Below are positions 33,533-45,083 of a stretch of 64,000 bases of DNA, in pieces (the first letter of the stretch is position 1; each line of letters begins with the position of its first letter). The position numbers and the translations under genes are program-made. The stretch is from Entophlyctis helioformis. Taxonomy: Eukaryota; Chytridiomycota; Chytridiomycetes; Chytridiales; Chytriomycetaceae. The notes beneath the pieces are model-generated. The model saw only the letters and a list, made by a program, of their open reading frames with translations. It was not told the origin of the DNA and did no database searches. Where the stretch lies: the NCBI GenBank assembly GCA_025526915.1, contig JAHLKH010000031.1, forward strand, positions 62,001 through 126,000, read 5' to 3'.

Positions 33533-34088
33533 ATGTCGGCCGCACACGCATTTGCCAAGACCACAGCAACGGCCGCACAGTCGCTGACAGCCAGAGAGGA
33601 AGTGCTGGCACTGTACCGGGACCTCATGCGTGCTGCACGCAAATGGCCCAACCAGTCGCAGCGCCGCCTGAACGTCCAGCCGCACATCACAGCCCGTCTG
33701 CGCAGCGAGTTCGTCCGCAGCGACGCCGATTCGGGCAAGACGCTCGCCGAGCGCCTGGCGCACGGCCGCAGCGAGCTCGCAGCGCTCAACCGGATGCTCC
33801 AAGGCACATCCGAAGCACAAGTGAGGCTTCTTGCCGGCCGCATGTCTCTGCTGTCTCGTCTCGTGCGTGGCCGCTTGTGTGGCAGCTACTGACCCTTGCA
33901 TGTACGGTCTGTCTGGACAGTATCCGCTGCAAGAGAACGGGCCGATCCGAGCGTTCCTGCCGCCGGCGAGAACATACTCACTGCTGGACGAGCCGGCGCA
34001 GGAGTCGATGTCCAACAAGAACATGGGCCCCTGGTCGTTCATCGGCGCCTACCTCGCCGGCCGCATCACTCGCGAGGTCGATCGCTAG
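33533..34088 (+). CDS. LYR-motif protein (Complex1_LYR-like), mitochondrial assembly factor
   Basis: Two exons (33533-33820, 33921-34088) give 151 residues. The N-terminal third has the motif ALYRDLMRAARKWP, which matches the LYR tripeptide followed by the basic helix, and conserved Phe/Arg spacing. LYR proteins bind the mitochondrial acyl carrier protein and help assemble respiratory complexes or Fe-S clusters. The C-terminal exon (YPLQENGPIRAFLPP...) has a strongly polar tail that I cannot match to a specific LYRM subgroup. The donor is GTGAGG and the acceptor is GGACAG. The 3' end is convergent with the DUF4614-like gene, 111 bp away. The exact client complex is unknown. Confidence 0.75.
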
Positions 34089-34199
34089 TCCCGCCCTGCC
34101 CGTTTCCCCATATGCTGCACAGCCCTCAAATGCATTCATTCCAACACCCATCAGAAGACGCTTGTGTATCGGAACGGGCAGCAGTCGGAGCAGACCCCG

Positions 34200-36914
34200 T
34201 CAGCTCAAACCAATCTCGCCGTTTTCTTCCCGCACACGGCGCACGGCTTCGTCGAGGCCCATGACTGGCGGCCGATGCGACTGGATAAACGCCTGTGTAT
34301 CAGAGAGAGTGGTGTAGCGCATGCGTCGGTAGGACTGCGAGTCGACGAGTTGGACGTTCATGCGGACAAAGTCTTCGAGGAGCTCCATGTGGTTGCGCAC
34401 AAACGTGTCCATGATGATCAGCGACGGATACGTGGTCTGCAGTGGGATATCAGATCGCGTCTCGTGCTGCTGCTGGTGGTGTTGTGGCTGCTGCTGCTGC
34501 GGTGGTGGCGGTTGCTGGCCAGATGCGGAACCGCCAGATTCACACGAGCGCGTGGATGTCGACTGCAGATCGGGAGAGAGGCTGCCATCTTTTGCCACGG
34601 GCTGCTGATCAGCCGGCTCTTCCTTGCCTCTATCAGAAGTTGTGGTGGCAGCGGTGGTGCTGCTGCGTGGGGCTGGCATCTGCATAGCATGATCCAGCAG
34701 CTTGTAGATGGCAGAAAGCGCATCCTGAGGCCTGACATCCTTGCGCTTCTCGTTCAGCACATCATCCACAACCTTTCTCAGTGCTGCATTCTCGTCATTG
34801 CGGCGCTTATCTGACCGACTCGCGCCACGCGATCTGGCAACAGGCTGTGGCACTGGCTTGCAGCATCCACACGCATGCGTGCCCGCGCAAGTGGACGCGC
34901 TGGCTTGAGGCAGCTGGGTATGGAGCTGGTGTTGGAGTTCTGCAAACTGCTGCTGTTGCTGATACCATAGATATGACGGGTACATGAACTGCGGGATCTG
35001 CTGCTGCGCGATGGGGAACGGCAACGGTTGTGGCTGTACTTGTGGCCATGCATACGTGGGCTGGTGCGCTCCTGGCTGATAGGCTGCCAGATCTGGAGGG
35101 TATCCGTACGGACCATGCGGCGCGAATCCAGCTGGCATCGGCATATGCTGCGGTTGTTGTTGAAACGGCTGCGTCTGTGGCTGTGATGGCTGTGATGGCT
35201 GTGATGGCTGTGATGGCTGTGATGGCTGTGGTTGAATATGGACAGATGGACGCGAATCGATAGCGTCTCTGCCAGTACCTGCCAATGGAGACGACTGCAG
35301 CTTGGCATGCTCGGCAAACGGTCGAGGCGATACGGACGGACGGGCAGAGGGAGGCACAGATGCAATGAGAGCGTCATTGGGGTTTGTCGCGTCTGGAAGA
35401 TGGCGCAAACTGGCACGCGGCGACTGCGCGATGGACGTCCTCGAGAGAGACGGTGACGACATGTGGCTGATATCCTCTTCAACAATGACTTCTTCCTCAA
35501 TGTCGTCATGGATGTCGTCATGGATGTCGTCTGGGATATGCAGATCGTGCCGCATCTGGATGCCCAGGGCTGTGCCAGCAGCTGGAACTGCCGGTGCTGG
35601 GATTGGCGCAACGGCCACGGCTGGGTGAGGCACAACAAAGGGTGGTGGTGCTGCGTTTGCTGATGGACGGTCGGCTTCTAGGACTGCAGCTGGACCTAAG
35701 GGGGCGATCGCAACCGGCGCCACAGATGGACGAGTCGCGGTTGAGATTGGTGCTGCAGGAAGAACCGATACTGGAGCAGGTGCTGCTTGTGGCACGACAG
35801 GCGTCTTGATACTGGTTGGCGGAGCAGCGTCCGATCGACGGCCCATGAACGCCTCGAAATCGCTGCCAACACTGCTGTCCAGCGAGTCCGACTCCACATC
35901 AGCAACGTCCTTGAACTTGACTGATCCAGAAGCCGGTAGAGCGCGTGCCGTTGGCGCTGACGATCCATTGGCAGCGGATGCAGACACGGTTGGCTGCAGC
36001 GGAACAGCGACAGAGGATCGTGCCGAAGCCAACCCTTCTGTGCTCGTTGACAGCCGTGGCGACTTGGCTTCAACGAGACTGACGCGCTTGCCCGACAGGT
36101 AGATGTTGAGTTTGAGGTTGTTTTCGTCTTCATCGTCGTCTTCAAGCTCGACGGTGTTGGTCGAGTGCGAGTCGGACTCCAGCTCGCCGATCGAGTGACC
36201 CAAGCGTCTTGCGCCGGCCAGTGAAAGCGACGCAGGCGTTGTCGTGGTCGTTGGCTGCGGCTGTTTTGAGAGTGGCGCGGTCGTGGCTGCTGTCGCTGAC
36301 GGTGCAGGCTTCGGTGCAGGCTTCTTGAGATACGTGGATGCTGCACTGGTTGCACCTGCAGATGCCTTTGCTGGAGTTGCAGCTGCAACGGCAGATGGCT
36401 TGGCGGCAGCTGTGCTGGTAGTTGCTGCCGTCTTTGCAGACTTTGTGGCCGTCGAAGCAGCAGCCGCCTTGCCTTTTGCAGCTGACGTGGCTTTGCTCGC
36501 AGTGGATGCAGCCGCGGGAGCAGCTGGCGCGGCACTGAGCGAGCGCAGATACGCCTGCAGCTCTTCTTCGTCCGAGTCAGGCTCGTCCTTGGCAGCGCTC
36601 TTTCCGCGACGCATGCCGCTGCCTCCTTGCTTGGCATCTGACCGGCTGTCGTCCATGTCCCCAGAGCTGAACTCAAAGTCGTCGTCTGAGTCGTCGTCCA
36701 GCTCAACATTGCCAATGTTGCCACTGACGCTGCTCTGCTTGGCATACCCGCCACGCGCAGGCGCAGACCCATATCCACGGCCGACGGCGCCGCCTGCTGC
36801 CGACGCTTTGCCTCTGGTTGCCGTGCTGGCCGTGACGGATGCTGCAGACACGCCACGCCCAGAGCGCAGCGTCGCCTGTGCTCGCTCAAGTGCGGACGAT
36901 TGCCTTGGTGGCAT
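34200..36914 (-). CDS. C19orf44-like protein (DUF4614)
   Basis: Intron-less gene of 904 residues starting MPPRQSSALERAQ at 36914. An upstream reading-frame extension lacks an ATG. Most of the chain is disordered: Ala/Thr/Lys runs, acidic clusters (ELDDDSDDDFEF, VELEDDDEDEN), a QPSQPSQ repeat near 35190-35230 and a Gln/Pro-rich stretch. The C-terminal 90 residues are ordered and match the DUF4614 domain of human C19orf44: a helical block (FVRNHMELLEDFVRMNVQLV), then YTTLSDTQAFIQSHRPPVMG and LDEAVRRVREE, against the human pattern ...YHTLEEAKEYI..HRP...T..DALEEV. Function of the family is unknown. The gene is head-to-head with ATX1, 77 bp apart. Confidence 0.75.
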   Translation of the reverse strand: MPPRQSSALERAQATLRSGRGVSAASVTASTATRGKASAAGGAVGRGYGSAPARGGYAKQSSVSGNIGNVELDDDSDDDFEFSSGDMDDSRSDAKQGGSGMRRGKSAAKDEPDSDEEELQAYLRSLSAAPAAPAAASTASKATSAAKGKAAAASTATKSAKTAATTSTAAAKPSAVAAATPAKASAGATSAASTYLKKPAPKPAPSATAATTAPLSKQPQPTTTTTPASLSLAGARRLGHSIGELESDSHSTNTVELEDDDEDENNLKLNIYLSGKRVSLVEAKSPRLSTSTEGLASARSSVAVPLQPTVSASAANGSSAPTARALPASGSVKFKDVADVESDSLDSSVGSDFEAFMGRRSDAAPPTSIKTPVVPQAAPAPVSVLPAAPISTATRPSVAPVAIAPLGPAAVLEADRPSANAAPPPFVVPHPAVAVAPIPAPAVPAAGTALGIQMRHDLHIPDDIHDDIHDDIEEEVIVEEDISHMSSPSLSRTSIAQSPRASLRHLPDATNPNDALIASVPPSARPSVSPRPFAEHAKLQSSPLAGTGRDAIDSRPSVHIQPQPSQPSQPSQPSQPSQPQTQPFQQQPQHMPMPAGFAPHGPYGYPPDLAAYQPGAHQPTYAWPQVQPQPLPFPIAQQQIPQFMYPSYLWYQQQQQFAELQHQLHTQLPQASASTCAGTHACGCCKPVPQPVARSRGASRSDKRRNDENAALRKVVDDVLNEKRKDVRPQDALSAIYKLLDHAMQMPAPRSSTTAATTTSDRGKEEPADQQPVAKDGSLSPDLQSTSTRSCESGGSASGQQPPPPQQQQPQHHQQQHETRSDIPLQTTYPSLIIMDTFVRNHMELLEDFVRMNVQLVDSQSYRRMRYTTLSDTQAFIQSHRPPVMGLDEAVRRVREENGEIGLS

Positions 36915-36991
36915 GCTCGCGTCGTGAATGGTTTTGGCGCGATCAAATGGCGTGATGGAGCGCCACAAATCTTGGCCCAAAACATATCATC

Positions 36992-37230
36992 ATGTCTGAG
37001 GTGAGCCTGCCGCAGGAAGCCTGCCGCAGCGGCACGTCTGTGCAGGCGGGCCGGGGCCGACACTGACAGCGACGCCTGCGACGTCTGCCGTGTGCCGTGT
37101 GCCGGCTGGTGCTGCGCAGAACACGTACACTTTCGAGGTTGCCATGTCGTGCGAGGGCTGCTCGGGTGCCGTCAGCCGCATCCTGTCCAAGGTGCGTATG
37201 CGTGTCTGTTTGTCCGTCGTCTGTCTCTGT

Positions 37231-37266
<36 letters not shown>

Positions 37267-37473
37267 CTGGCTGGCTGGCTGGCTGGCTGCCGTAGCACCC
37301 GCTGACGCAGCCTCGACACCTTCTCGCTGCTGGCCCGCCTGCAGACCGAGGGCGTCAGCAAGTTCGACATCTCGCTGCCCGAGCAGACCGTTGTGGTCAC
37401 GTCGTCGCTCCCGCAGCAGGCCGTCTTTGAGGCCATCCAGAAGTCGGGCAAGGCCACCAAGATCAAGGCGTAG
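36992..37473 (+). CDS. ATX1: ATX1/ATOX1-type copper chaperone
   Basis: Cytosolic metallochaperone that hands Cu(I) to secretory P-type ATPases. Exons 36992-37000, 37120-37191 and 37345-37473 give 69 residues with a single HMA domain. The copper site is MSCEGC at residues 12-17 (MxCxxC). The first exon encodes only MSE. The rest (FEVAMSCEGCSGAVSRIL, TEGVSKFDISLPEQTVVV, ATKIKA) matches the family in order and length. The third exon start was chosen at CTGCAG|ACC because it restores phase and the K-TEGV join. Intron 2 (153 nt) is largely a (CTGG)n tract. Other acceptors nearby give the wrong frame. Confidence 0.9.
37222..37291 (+). repeat. (CTGG)n tract in ATX1 intron 2
   Basis: About 14 units of CTGG with one interruption, confined to the intron and on the coding strand. 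Similar tetranucleotide tracts of the form CTGN occur in other introns here. Confidence 0.9.
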
Positions 37474-37570
37474 GCTGCCACACCACGCCATGAGGTGCCA
37501 TGCGCTGCCATCCACCGCTACGTTGACGTGACTGCCACCAACAACTGTATTCAATGAAGACAAGTGTCCA

Positions 37571-38661
37571 TCAGTCGTACATTTGGTTCAGGTGCGCAAG
37601 CAGGTTGACTCGGTTGAGGTCCCGCTCCTTGTCCGTCGACGACTTCTTGACCTTGAGCTTGATCTTCTTGCCCGTAATGACGCTGCGCCGTGCACGATCC
37701 TCTTCGCTGCTGCTGCTGCTACTGCTGCTGCTACTGCTTCCGCTGCTGCTGTCGCTCGAGCTGCTGGAGCCGTCGTCTCGCTTGCGTCTCGAGCCCTTTG
37801 ACGACTTGGACCTTTTGGACTTTTTGGACGACTTGCGGTCCTTGCGGTCCTTGCGGTCCTTGCGGTCCTTGCGGTCCTTGCGGTCCTTGCGGTCCTTGCG
37901 ATCCTTACTGCTCTTGCTGCTCTTCCTGCGACGCTTTCTGTCGCCGTCTGCACCATGCATGGCCGGTCAGCAGCAGCAGCAGCAGTGGCAGCAGCAGCAT
38001 GGCGTCGCCAAGGCAGCGGCATCACGCACCTTCAGACGGGCTGCGCGATCGAGACGGCGACCTGCTCCGTCTTCGGCGCTCGCCCCATCGCGGCTCGCGT
38101 CTCGTCGCTTGAGCCGCTCGGACGCCTCGGGCCTGCTGCTCACGTCCCGGCTGCTGCTGCTGCGCCGGCCTGTGTCGCGGTCCCTCTCGCCCTCTCGGCT
38201 CCTGGCTGCGTCCCTGGCTCCATCCCTGGCTGCGTCCCTGGCCGCCTCCTTCCCGTGGCGCTCGCCTCGGCTCCGGTGCCTGTCATCGTCCTTGTCTGTG
38301 TGCCGTGGCAGGCAGCACGATCCAGCCGCAGCCCGTCAGCCAGGCGTCCATCCCGGCGTCCATCCCGGCGCCCATCCCGGCGCCCATCCAGTTGCCGCCC
38401 GTCCAGTTGCCGCACATGGAGCGCACCGGCCGTCACACCGTTCAACCGACGCCAACCCAGGCAGAGAGCCAAGTCGGCCCCCCGTCCAAGCAGAGTGTCA
38501 GCTCGTCTGCCCTCGCGCCTTGTGGCAGGTGTCCGGCAGCAGGCAGTGGACTGCATACCTCGGTCTCTGTGCTCGCCGCTGCGGCTGTCGCTGCGCCGGC
38601 TGCCCCTGCCGGCACTGTCGCCCGCCTTCTTGCGCTCGTCGTGCTCGCCGTCGGATGCCAT
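37571..38661 (-). CDS. Arg/Lys/Ser-rich (RS/KD) protein, probably splicing-related
   Basis: Exons on the minus strand are 38559-38661, 38030-38295 and 37571-37933, about 243 residues. The N-terminal part is RD/RS-like ([35 protein letters not shown]). The third exon encodes eight copies of DRK from a tandem CTTGCGGTC-type repeat, then Lys/Ser blocks and a Ser/acidic run. The last 30 residues are less repetitive ([31 protein letters not shown]) and look like a conserved module found at the C-terminus of some plant and fungal nuclear proteins. The start of exon 3 (AAAG|CGT) is the least certain join. Nuclear RNA processing is inferred from composition only. Its start lies 38 bp from the DNMT2 stop. 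Confidence 0.65.
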
Positions 38662-38699
38662 TCGGCGTCACCGTAAACCAACGTGGAGGAAGGTGCCGT

Positions 38700-40065
38700 T
38701 TAATAACCAGCCTTTGCAAAGAGAAACCGCAGCAGGTGAGCCACAACGTCCACACTGAGCGAGTTGCCCAGCAGCTTGAACTGCTGCGACTGCTTGGTGG
38801 TGGCGGGGAACGCAAACCCGTGCGCCGTGCTGCCTGACGCAGGATCTACGCGCAGATCCACTGGGAACCCATGCAGCCGTGCAATCTCTGTTGGCGTGAA
38901 GAAGCGGGGCCGGGACAGCACGACGGCCGGCCCATCTGCCACGTCAATCTCATCCTGCCACGGCAACAGCACTCGCGTCAGCATATCCATCTGTCGGTCT
39001 ACCGGTCTGTCGCTCTGTACGCGTCCAGCTGCAAGCGTCCTCTTACATCGAGTTTGGCAGTCTGCAGAAACGACCCCGATGCAAAGATGTGATGCGATCC
39101 GTATGCTTTGGTGAAGCATGCACTGCGGCGGTCGCTCGGCTTGACCAGATCAAAGCGGAACCCGGCAGACTTGAGCAGCACTTGCTCGGCAACAACAAAC
39201 GGCGTGTCGTCTTGCAGATCGTGCTCAAGGTACTCTGACAGCTGTCGCGGCTCTGGCTCCGTGTGGGACTGCAACTGCGACTGCGCCGTTGGATCCAGTG
39301 ATGGCAGGGTTGTGGATATCTGGCAGCGATCCAAGTACGGCGTCTTGGTGTCGTCGGCAGCCGATGGCTCGTCACTCAGCCACGCCTGTCACATGCGGCA
39401 GGTCAGTGCGGCGTTGGCACGCTGTCCTGCACGTGGCGCCAGCGCCTTACAGCAAGATAGTAGCGTCTGCGATCGTAGGGAATGCCCAGCTGCAACGGCG
39501 TCACCAGAAACTCCTGGATGGTGTATCCGCGTGCCTCGAGCGCCAGCACTAGCCGCCGCCGCGACTCAGAGACCTCAAAGTTGGGCACGTTTTCCAGAAA
39601 CACGACGCGGGGCGGGGCTGCCGTGACGGCCAGCACGTTCTCGAGGAGGTGCAGCAAGCCTCGCGAGCGCGGGTCTTGGTGATCGAGCCGCTTGCCGCCC
39701 TGGGTGAACGGCTGGCACGGCGGCGACAGCAGCCAGCAGTTTGCCGCCAGCTTGTCGATGGCCCTGAGCTGCAGCACATCGACGCCGGTCGTGATGGGCT
39801 TGAGGCCAAAGTTGGAACGGTACACGGCGTTGGCGTTCTCGTTGAGGTCGAACGCTGCAGCGACGGCGGCTGACGGCAGCGCTCGTTCGAGTGCGTAGTG
39901 CAGCCCGCCGATGCCCGAAAAGAACTCAATGGCCGTGATGCGGCTGCGCGCCTTTCCTGCTGTTGTCTCTGTCCTGCCTGCCTCTGCCTTTCCTGCTGCC
40001 TCTGCCTCTGCCTCGGCGCCGGTCGTGCGGGCCTTCTTGGCCGTGTGGCCGTCGTCGTCTGACAT
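38700..40065 (-). CDS. DNMT2/TRDMT1 tRNA cytosine-5 methyltransferase
   Basis: Methylates C38 in the anticodon loop of tRNA-Asp and some other tRNAs. Exons 39451-40065, 39047-39385 and 38700-38954 give 402 residues. Motif I is AIEFFSGIGG (residues 45-54). Motif IV is SPPCQPFTQGG with catalytic Cys117. Motif VI is ENV (158-160). Motif VIII is PYDRRRYYL. The DNMT2-specific CFT appears in exon 2 (ACFTKAYGSHH). Motifs IX-X are RFFTPTEIARLHGFP and LLGNSLSVDVVAHLL. All introns are phase 0. Residues 1-42 are a charged, Ala/Glu/Lys-rich extension not present in animal DNMT2. The start at 40065 lies 76 bp from the head-to-head WDR62-like gene; an upstream in-frame ATG would overlap that gene. Confidence 0.93.
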
Positions 40066-40141
40066 CCCGTTTGCCGTTCTCGAGGCAACAGACGCGGATC
40101 TCGCCGCGTCGTCGCCAACACAGTCCAGACACTTCAGCGGC

Positions 40142-43100
40142 ATGTCGTCGCTGCACTCGAAGCGCAGCGTCGCAGACGTCTTGGGCCCTGCAGCAGGCAG
40201 CGGCAGCGGCAGCACCACCAACAGCGGCACGTCGACGCCCGTCGCCTACGAACACGCTGCGGCCGGCAAGGCGCAAAGGCCCAGCCCCGACAGCAGGCAG
40301 CTCCAGCACGCCGTGTCGGTGGCAGCATCGACCAACGCCCGTGCCAAGTACCGCTCCACAAAGAAGCGCCGCTCGTCCGCTGGCATGAGCTCGGCCTCTG
40401 ATGCGTCTGCGTCTGCCTTTTCCTCGGCTCATCTGCTTGCTCGACCGGCCCAGACGGTAACCGACTTGCGCCTGCAGCTCGCTCTTGCTGGCCGTCAATC
40501 GAGGATCGTGGATGGATCTGGCTGACCAGCGCTTGCCCAACCGTCTGCAGATCGAGCTTGAACAGGTCTTGGGCATCACAGCCAGCCGTCCGGCTGCACT
40601 GGCCGTCTGCGTGTCTCGCTCGTGGATCGCTGTTCCTGCTGGCGCTACAGCAGTCATCGCGTCCGTCTCGACTGGCCAGCAGATCGCCTACGCCCACATC
40701 GGCTGCAGCAACGCCACTCCCCGTCCAGACTCTGTCGCATCCCTCATGCGGTCTCCGGCATCGTTGCCTGTCCAGTCTCTCCGCTCACTGTCGTGTCTGG
40801 CGTTTGATGCACCTGGAAAGCTGCTTGTCATGGCCGAGGTGTGCTGTCATGCGTGAATCTGGTCTGCACGCAACTGGATCGTGCATCTGCCTAACAACAA
40901 CCATTCCAGACCGGCCACAACCCACGGATCGGCATCTGGGACACAGAAAACCAGGCAACATCCATGGAGCTGCATGGCCACAAGAGCGGCATTGTCGCAG
41001 TCGCCATCTCTCCAGACTCGGTCTTTGTCGTGTCCGCCGGCCACCAGTCCGACCCGTACGTCTATCTCTGGAACTGGCGACTGGGCCAGCGCATTGCAGG
41101 CGTCCGCGTTGCATCCAAGATCACCGGCCTCGCGTTTGATCCGCTCGGTGCTTATTTTGTCACCGTCGGCCATAGACACGTCAAGTTTTGGGACTTTGAC
41201 GGCACCGGCAGTCTGCCCAAGCCGGCTGCGTCCATAAGCTCCAAGATCAGCCAGCTGGGCTACCAGACGCTCGAGGGTCGCAATGCCACCTTCTCGGAGC
41301 TCAGTGCGGCAGTGTTTGTCGACGTTGGTGTGCCCACCCTCGACAGCTCCAGCATCCCCGGCCAGCCAGAAACGGCGTCCGCGTACGCGATCTTGGAGAA
41401 CGGCGTTCTGGCTCTGTTTGACAACAGCCACATGCTGTTCAAGTGGGTCGAGCTCAAAATGGACTACTCGACGTGCATGGACGTGTCTGCCAAATACGTC
41501 GCCTGCGGTGGGTCCAAGGGCATCATCCGCCTCTTTCAGCCCGCCACTCTCCAGTACGTTGCGACTCTCCCATCGCCCCATCCGCGGTATGTTGATATTA
41601 TCAGCGGCCAGCTGGCTCGGCCGCCTGGAGCGAACGCACAGCAACTCGACCCGTCGCTTCCTGATGTCGTGTCCGTCCGCATCCTGCATGACGCCGACAA
41701 CGGCGACCGACTCGTGGCTGTGTACCGAGACAGCAGTCTGATCGTTTGGGACATTAGCACGCCTCGGCACGCGTTCAAGGTCCGCTCGTCCTTGTTTCAC
41801 AGTGATTGCGTGTGGGGCGTCGAGGCTGTTCCTGGCCACCAGCACGGTGATGCGAGTTTCGCTTCTTGCTCGGCAGACGGCACTGTTCGGTTCTGGTCCT
41901 TGGACGTCGAGCGCAGCTCCACGTCTGGACACGGGTTTGCACCTGAAATGCTGCAGATCTTGTACGCAAAGCCACCGGCTGCCGACGAGCAGCCTTGGAG
42001 AAATGGTGTGTTTCAACAGAGATCGCTTTGCAGCCATGGTGTTGGTTGTGGAACTGGCTTGCATGTGTATCTGTGGTACTCACATGACTGTGACGCAACA
42101 GAGGCCGCGTCGCCTGACTTGGTCGAGTCCAAGCGTACTACGAGCGACAAGGCTGGTATCCGATGCATCAAAATCAGCCAGGACGGCAAGCTGCTGGCTG
42201 CTGGTGACCGTGTCGGCACCGTCAGGATCTACGACCTGGTGACACTGGCCGAGCTTGCGTCGTTGGATGCGCACAACGCAGAAGTCATGTGTCTGGACTT
42301 TGCAGTCGTCACAGGCAAGCCAGCCATGTTGATCATTCCACCTCCTTGGCTCTGACAATCTCTCCCATTCACCAACACAGGCGGGGCATCTCCCAAACGC
42401 ATGCTTGCATCGGCAAGCCGCGACCGTCTCATCCATGTCTACGACGCATCACAGGCGTCAGCACAGTCGCGATCATTCGACCTGGTGCAGACGCTCAACG
42501 ACCACACCTCCACCATCACAGGTCTGCGGTTCTGCAACAACGGCATGCGGCTCGTCAGCTGCTCAGCAGACAAGTCCGTCATCTTTCGGCACTTGCAAGC
42601 ATCGCCTGGCGGGGACGGTCCGCGGTTCAGTAGCTACCAGACTGCCCCTGTGCGGTCGACAGTGTACGATCTGGCTGTCGAACAGTCCCATGAGCACGCT
42701 GTCGCTGTCACACAGGACCGCCGCTTCGTGTTCTTTGACACTGAGAACGGAAAGACGCTCCGTACACATCGCCCTGCTTTCGAGCGCTCGGCGCTGGATG
42801 CGTCTGGCTCTCAGCAGCCGATACAGACACCCATTGCATCAGCTGCTGCGTCTACCGTCTTTGTCAACAAGATCGTCGCCGATCCTAGTGGCCTTTATCT
42901 GGCGGCTGCATCCTCGGACAAGTGCGTGCGGCTGTTTGATTTCTACACGGGCGTGTGTGTGGGAGTGGCGGCCGGTCACGGAGACCTGATCACCAGCCTC
43001 GCGTTCATTGACGGCGGCCGCCGTATCGTGTCGGCTGCTGCCGACGGATCCCTTTTGTGTGGCGTGTCAGCAAAGTCATCCAGCAGCGCATGGCGCGTGG

Positions 43101-45058
43101 CCAACTCTCATCGCCGGCCAGCAGTCCCAACAGCACGCCTCTTCCAGCTCAGAACGAGCGTGGCGCCAGAACTGCTTGGCCCGTAACCAGCTGGCAGAAA
43201 TTGGCGGCGTTCGGCTTATCAGGAGCGAGCTCTCGCAGGCTTCGTCACCGTTGCCCTCGCGTCCACTCCTACCGTCACGTTCACAGGACGCCAGGCGGAA
43301 AGCACCTCCTCAACACCGTTGCCGTATTGGAAAGGCGACACACCGTCGCAGCTATCGTCGTCTGGGGCATCTCCCGAGCCCGGCTGGATGCGGCATGCCA
43401 ATGGCTCCAACTCGGTGAACAGGTCGGGACCCAATCAAGACACGCCATCCCGTGTACCGAGCAGCGCGTTCACGTTCGAGTTTGATGAACGGCATCTACC
43501 TGTATGGGCACGATCGTCCAAAGAGCCGTCGGAAGACGGGACTGCGTCGGCCGATGGCCAGCAGCCACTCGATCGCGCGCTGCCCATTCCGACACGCGGC
43601 GCATGGGCCGAGGTAAGCAGACTGCCATCTGGCAAGCAGGGCTGCCACTCACTGACGATGTCTGGTTGTCCATTCCAGCGGTTCGATCTGAATGGTCTCA
43701 GTCTTCACACCGAAGACCCCACAGCCGAGCCGGTGCTTGTCAAGGCTGAAATGCTTTTGCAGCGTAGACGCTACTCGATCGAGAGCCAGTCGTCGCCACT
43801 AAAGCAGATGCAGCAGCAAGGATCGCTTGGACTCACTTACTCGTCGCCGCAAAAGTTTGACGATGGATCTCCGCGTCGGCGGCCACTGAGCGCATCCGCC
43901 TGGTCGGCATCGATGTCGCCGTTCTCGGGACCCAGAGGTGCAGAGCATTTCCGCGCGCTGATTCTTGCTGGCAGCGATGCGCAGAATGATGGCGGTCGTG
44001 GCGGCGGCGATGGAGCGGCAGACGTGTCGCCTAACGAGCCGGATCTCAAGGATATTGCCGTGCATGTGACAGCAGTGCAGCGCAGCACCATTGCAGACCA
44101 TATCGAGGATGATGACGATGATGAGGAAGAGAACACTGGGGGAAGTGTTGGTGCAGCGACCAAGCTGGATGCATCCAAGCACGGCAATGGTGGCGAGGCA
44201 GTCACCAAGGACGGCGACTCTGGACTCGGCAACGGTGACATGGGGCAGGATGTCCAGCCAAGCGGCGACGGCTCGTTTGCGCGCGAGCTTGGCAACCGCA
44301 CGTTTGACGAGTACTTGGCAGATACCGCGACCGTGGACCGACCCGAATCGCGGCAGTCGCTGTCCTCGCAGTTCCTGCTTTCGGCGGCTATACATCGCGG
44401 TGCGTCTCCACTACCGCAAGCTGGCAGCCCGTCGTCCTCGCGGTCGTCACCGATCGCGTTCACAGACACAGGTGCAGACAGCACCAGGTCATCGAGTGCC
44501 ACACCGCAGCTGCCAGATAGTCGCTCGTCCACACCTGTGCCTGGAAGCAGTGCGCGGCCGGCTGGCCTCGATGACGTGAGCGCCATTGACGTTCTCGGAC
44601 ACCAGCTGCAGGCTGTGCATGTCGGTGCACAGCCAGCCAGTCTAGCTGTTCAGGCGTCTGAAGAAACACCACGCGCATCGGCGGTGGGCAGGTCACTCCC
44701 ACCTCCCCCGTTGGTCACGTCCACGTCGACTGCGCAACTGCCCGCCACGGCCCCACAAGCAGTGCAATCCGACATTGCCACATTCAAGCGGCTCGCAGAT
44801 ACGTTTGCGTCAAAGCTGCTTGCTGCCACGCCTTCCGTGCCATCACCGGCATCGTCGATCGCCGAGCTGCGTGACGCGATGCGGTACGTGCATGCCATCA
44901 CGTCGCGCGCGTTGCAAGTCCAAACCGAAGACGGCGTCGACTCTGTCGAGCGGCTCCTGGAAAAGTATTCCGACATCCTAGTCGACACAGTGCGGGCACG
45001 CGTGGCTGGCTCTGTTTCTGCGCCATCGGCTGATGCTGGTGATGCTTCAAATACATAA
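40142..45058 (+). CDS. WDR62/MAPKBP1-like WD40 protein, with one frame break
   Basis: Homologue of the WDR62/MAPKBP1 family of centrosome/spindle and JNK-scaffold proteins. Exons are 40142-40456, 40530-40838, 40910-42005, 42102-42314, 42381-43056 (frame break), 43057-43182, 43295-43612 and 43679-45058, about 1,475 residues. Signature stretches follow the family order: LEQVLGITASRPAALAV, RIGIWDTENQA, FVTVGHRHVKFWDF, FKWVELKMDYSTCM, SDCVWGVEAVPGHQ, LLAAGDRVGTVRIYD, MLASASRDRLIHVYD, LVSCSADKSVIFR and finally VWRVSKVIQQRMARGQ. That last block lies in another frame than ADGSLL; a missing T in the T4 run at 43053-43056 would restore GSLFVWRVSK. Intron 42315-42380 is GC-AG. Introns 42006-42101 (96 nt) and 43613-43678 (66 nt) have lengths divisible by three and no stop. 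The C-terminal half is disordered, ending in a helical segment. Confidence 0.85.
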
Positions 45059-45083
45059 TATGCGTGTGTCGGTATACAACGGT

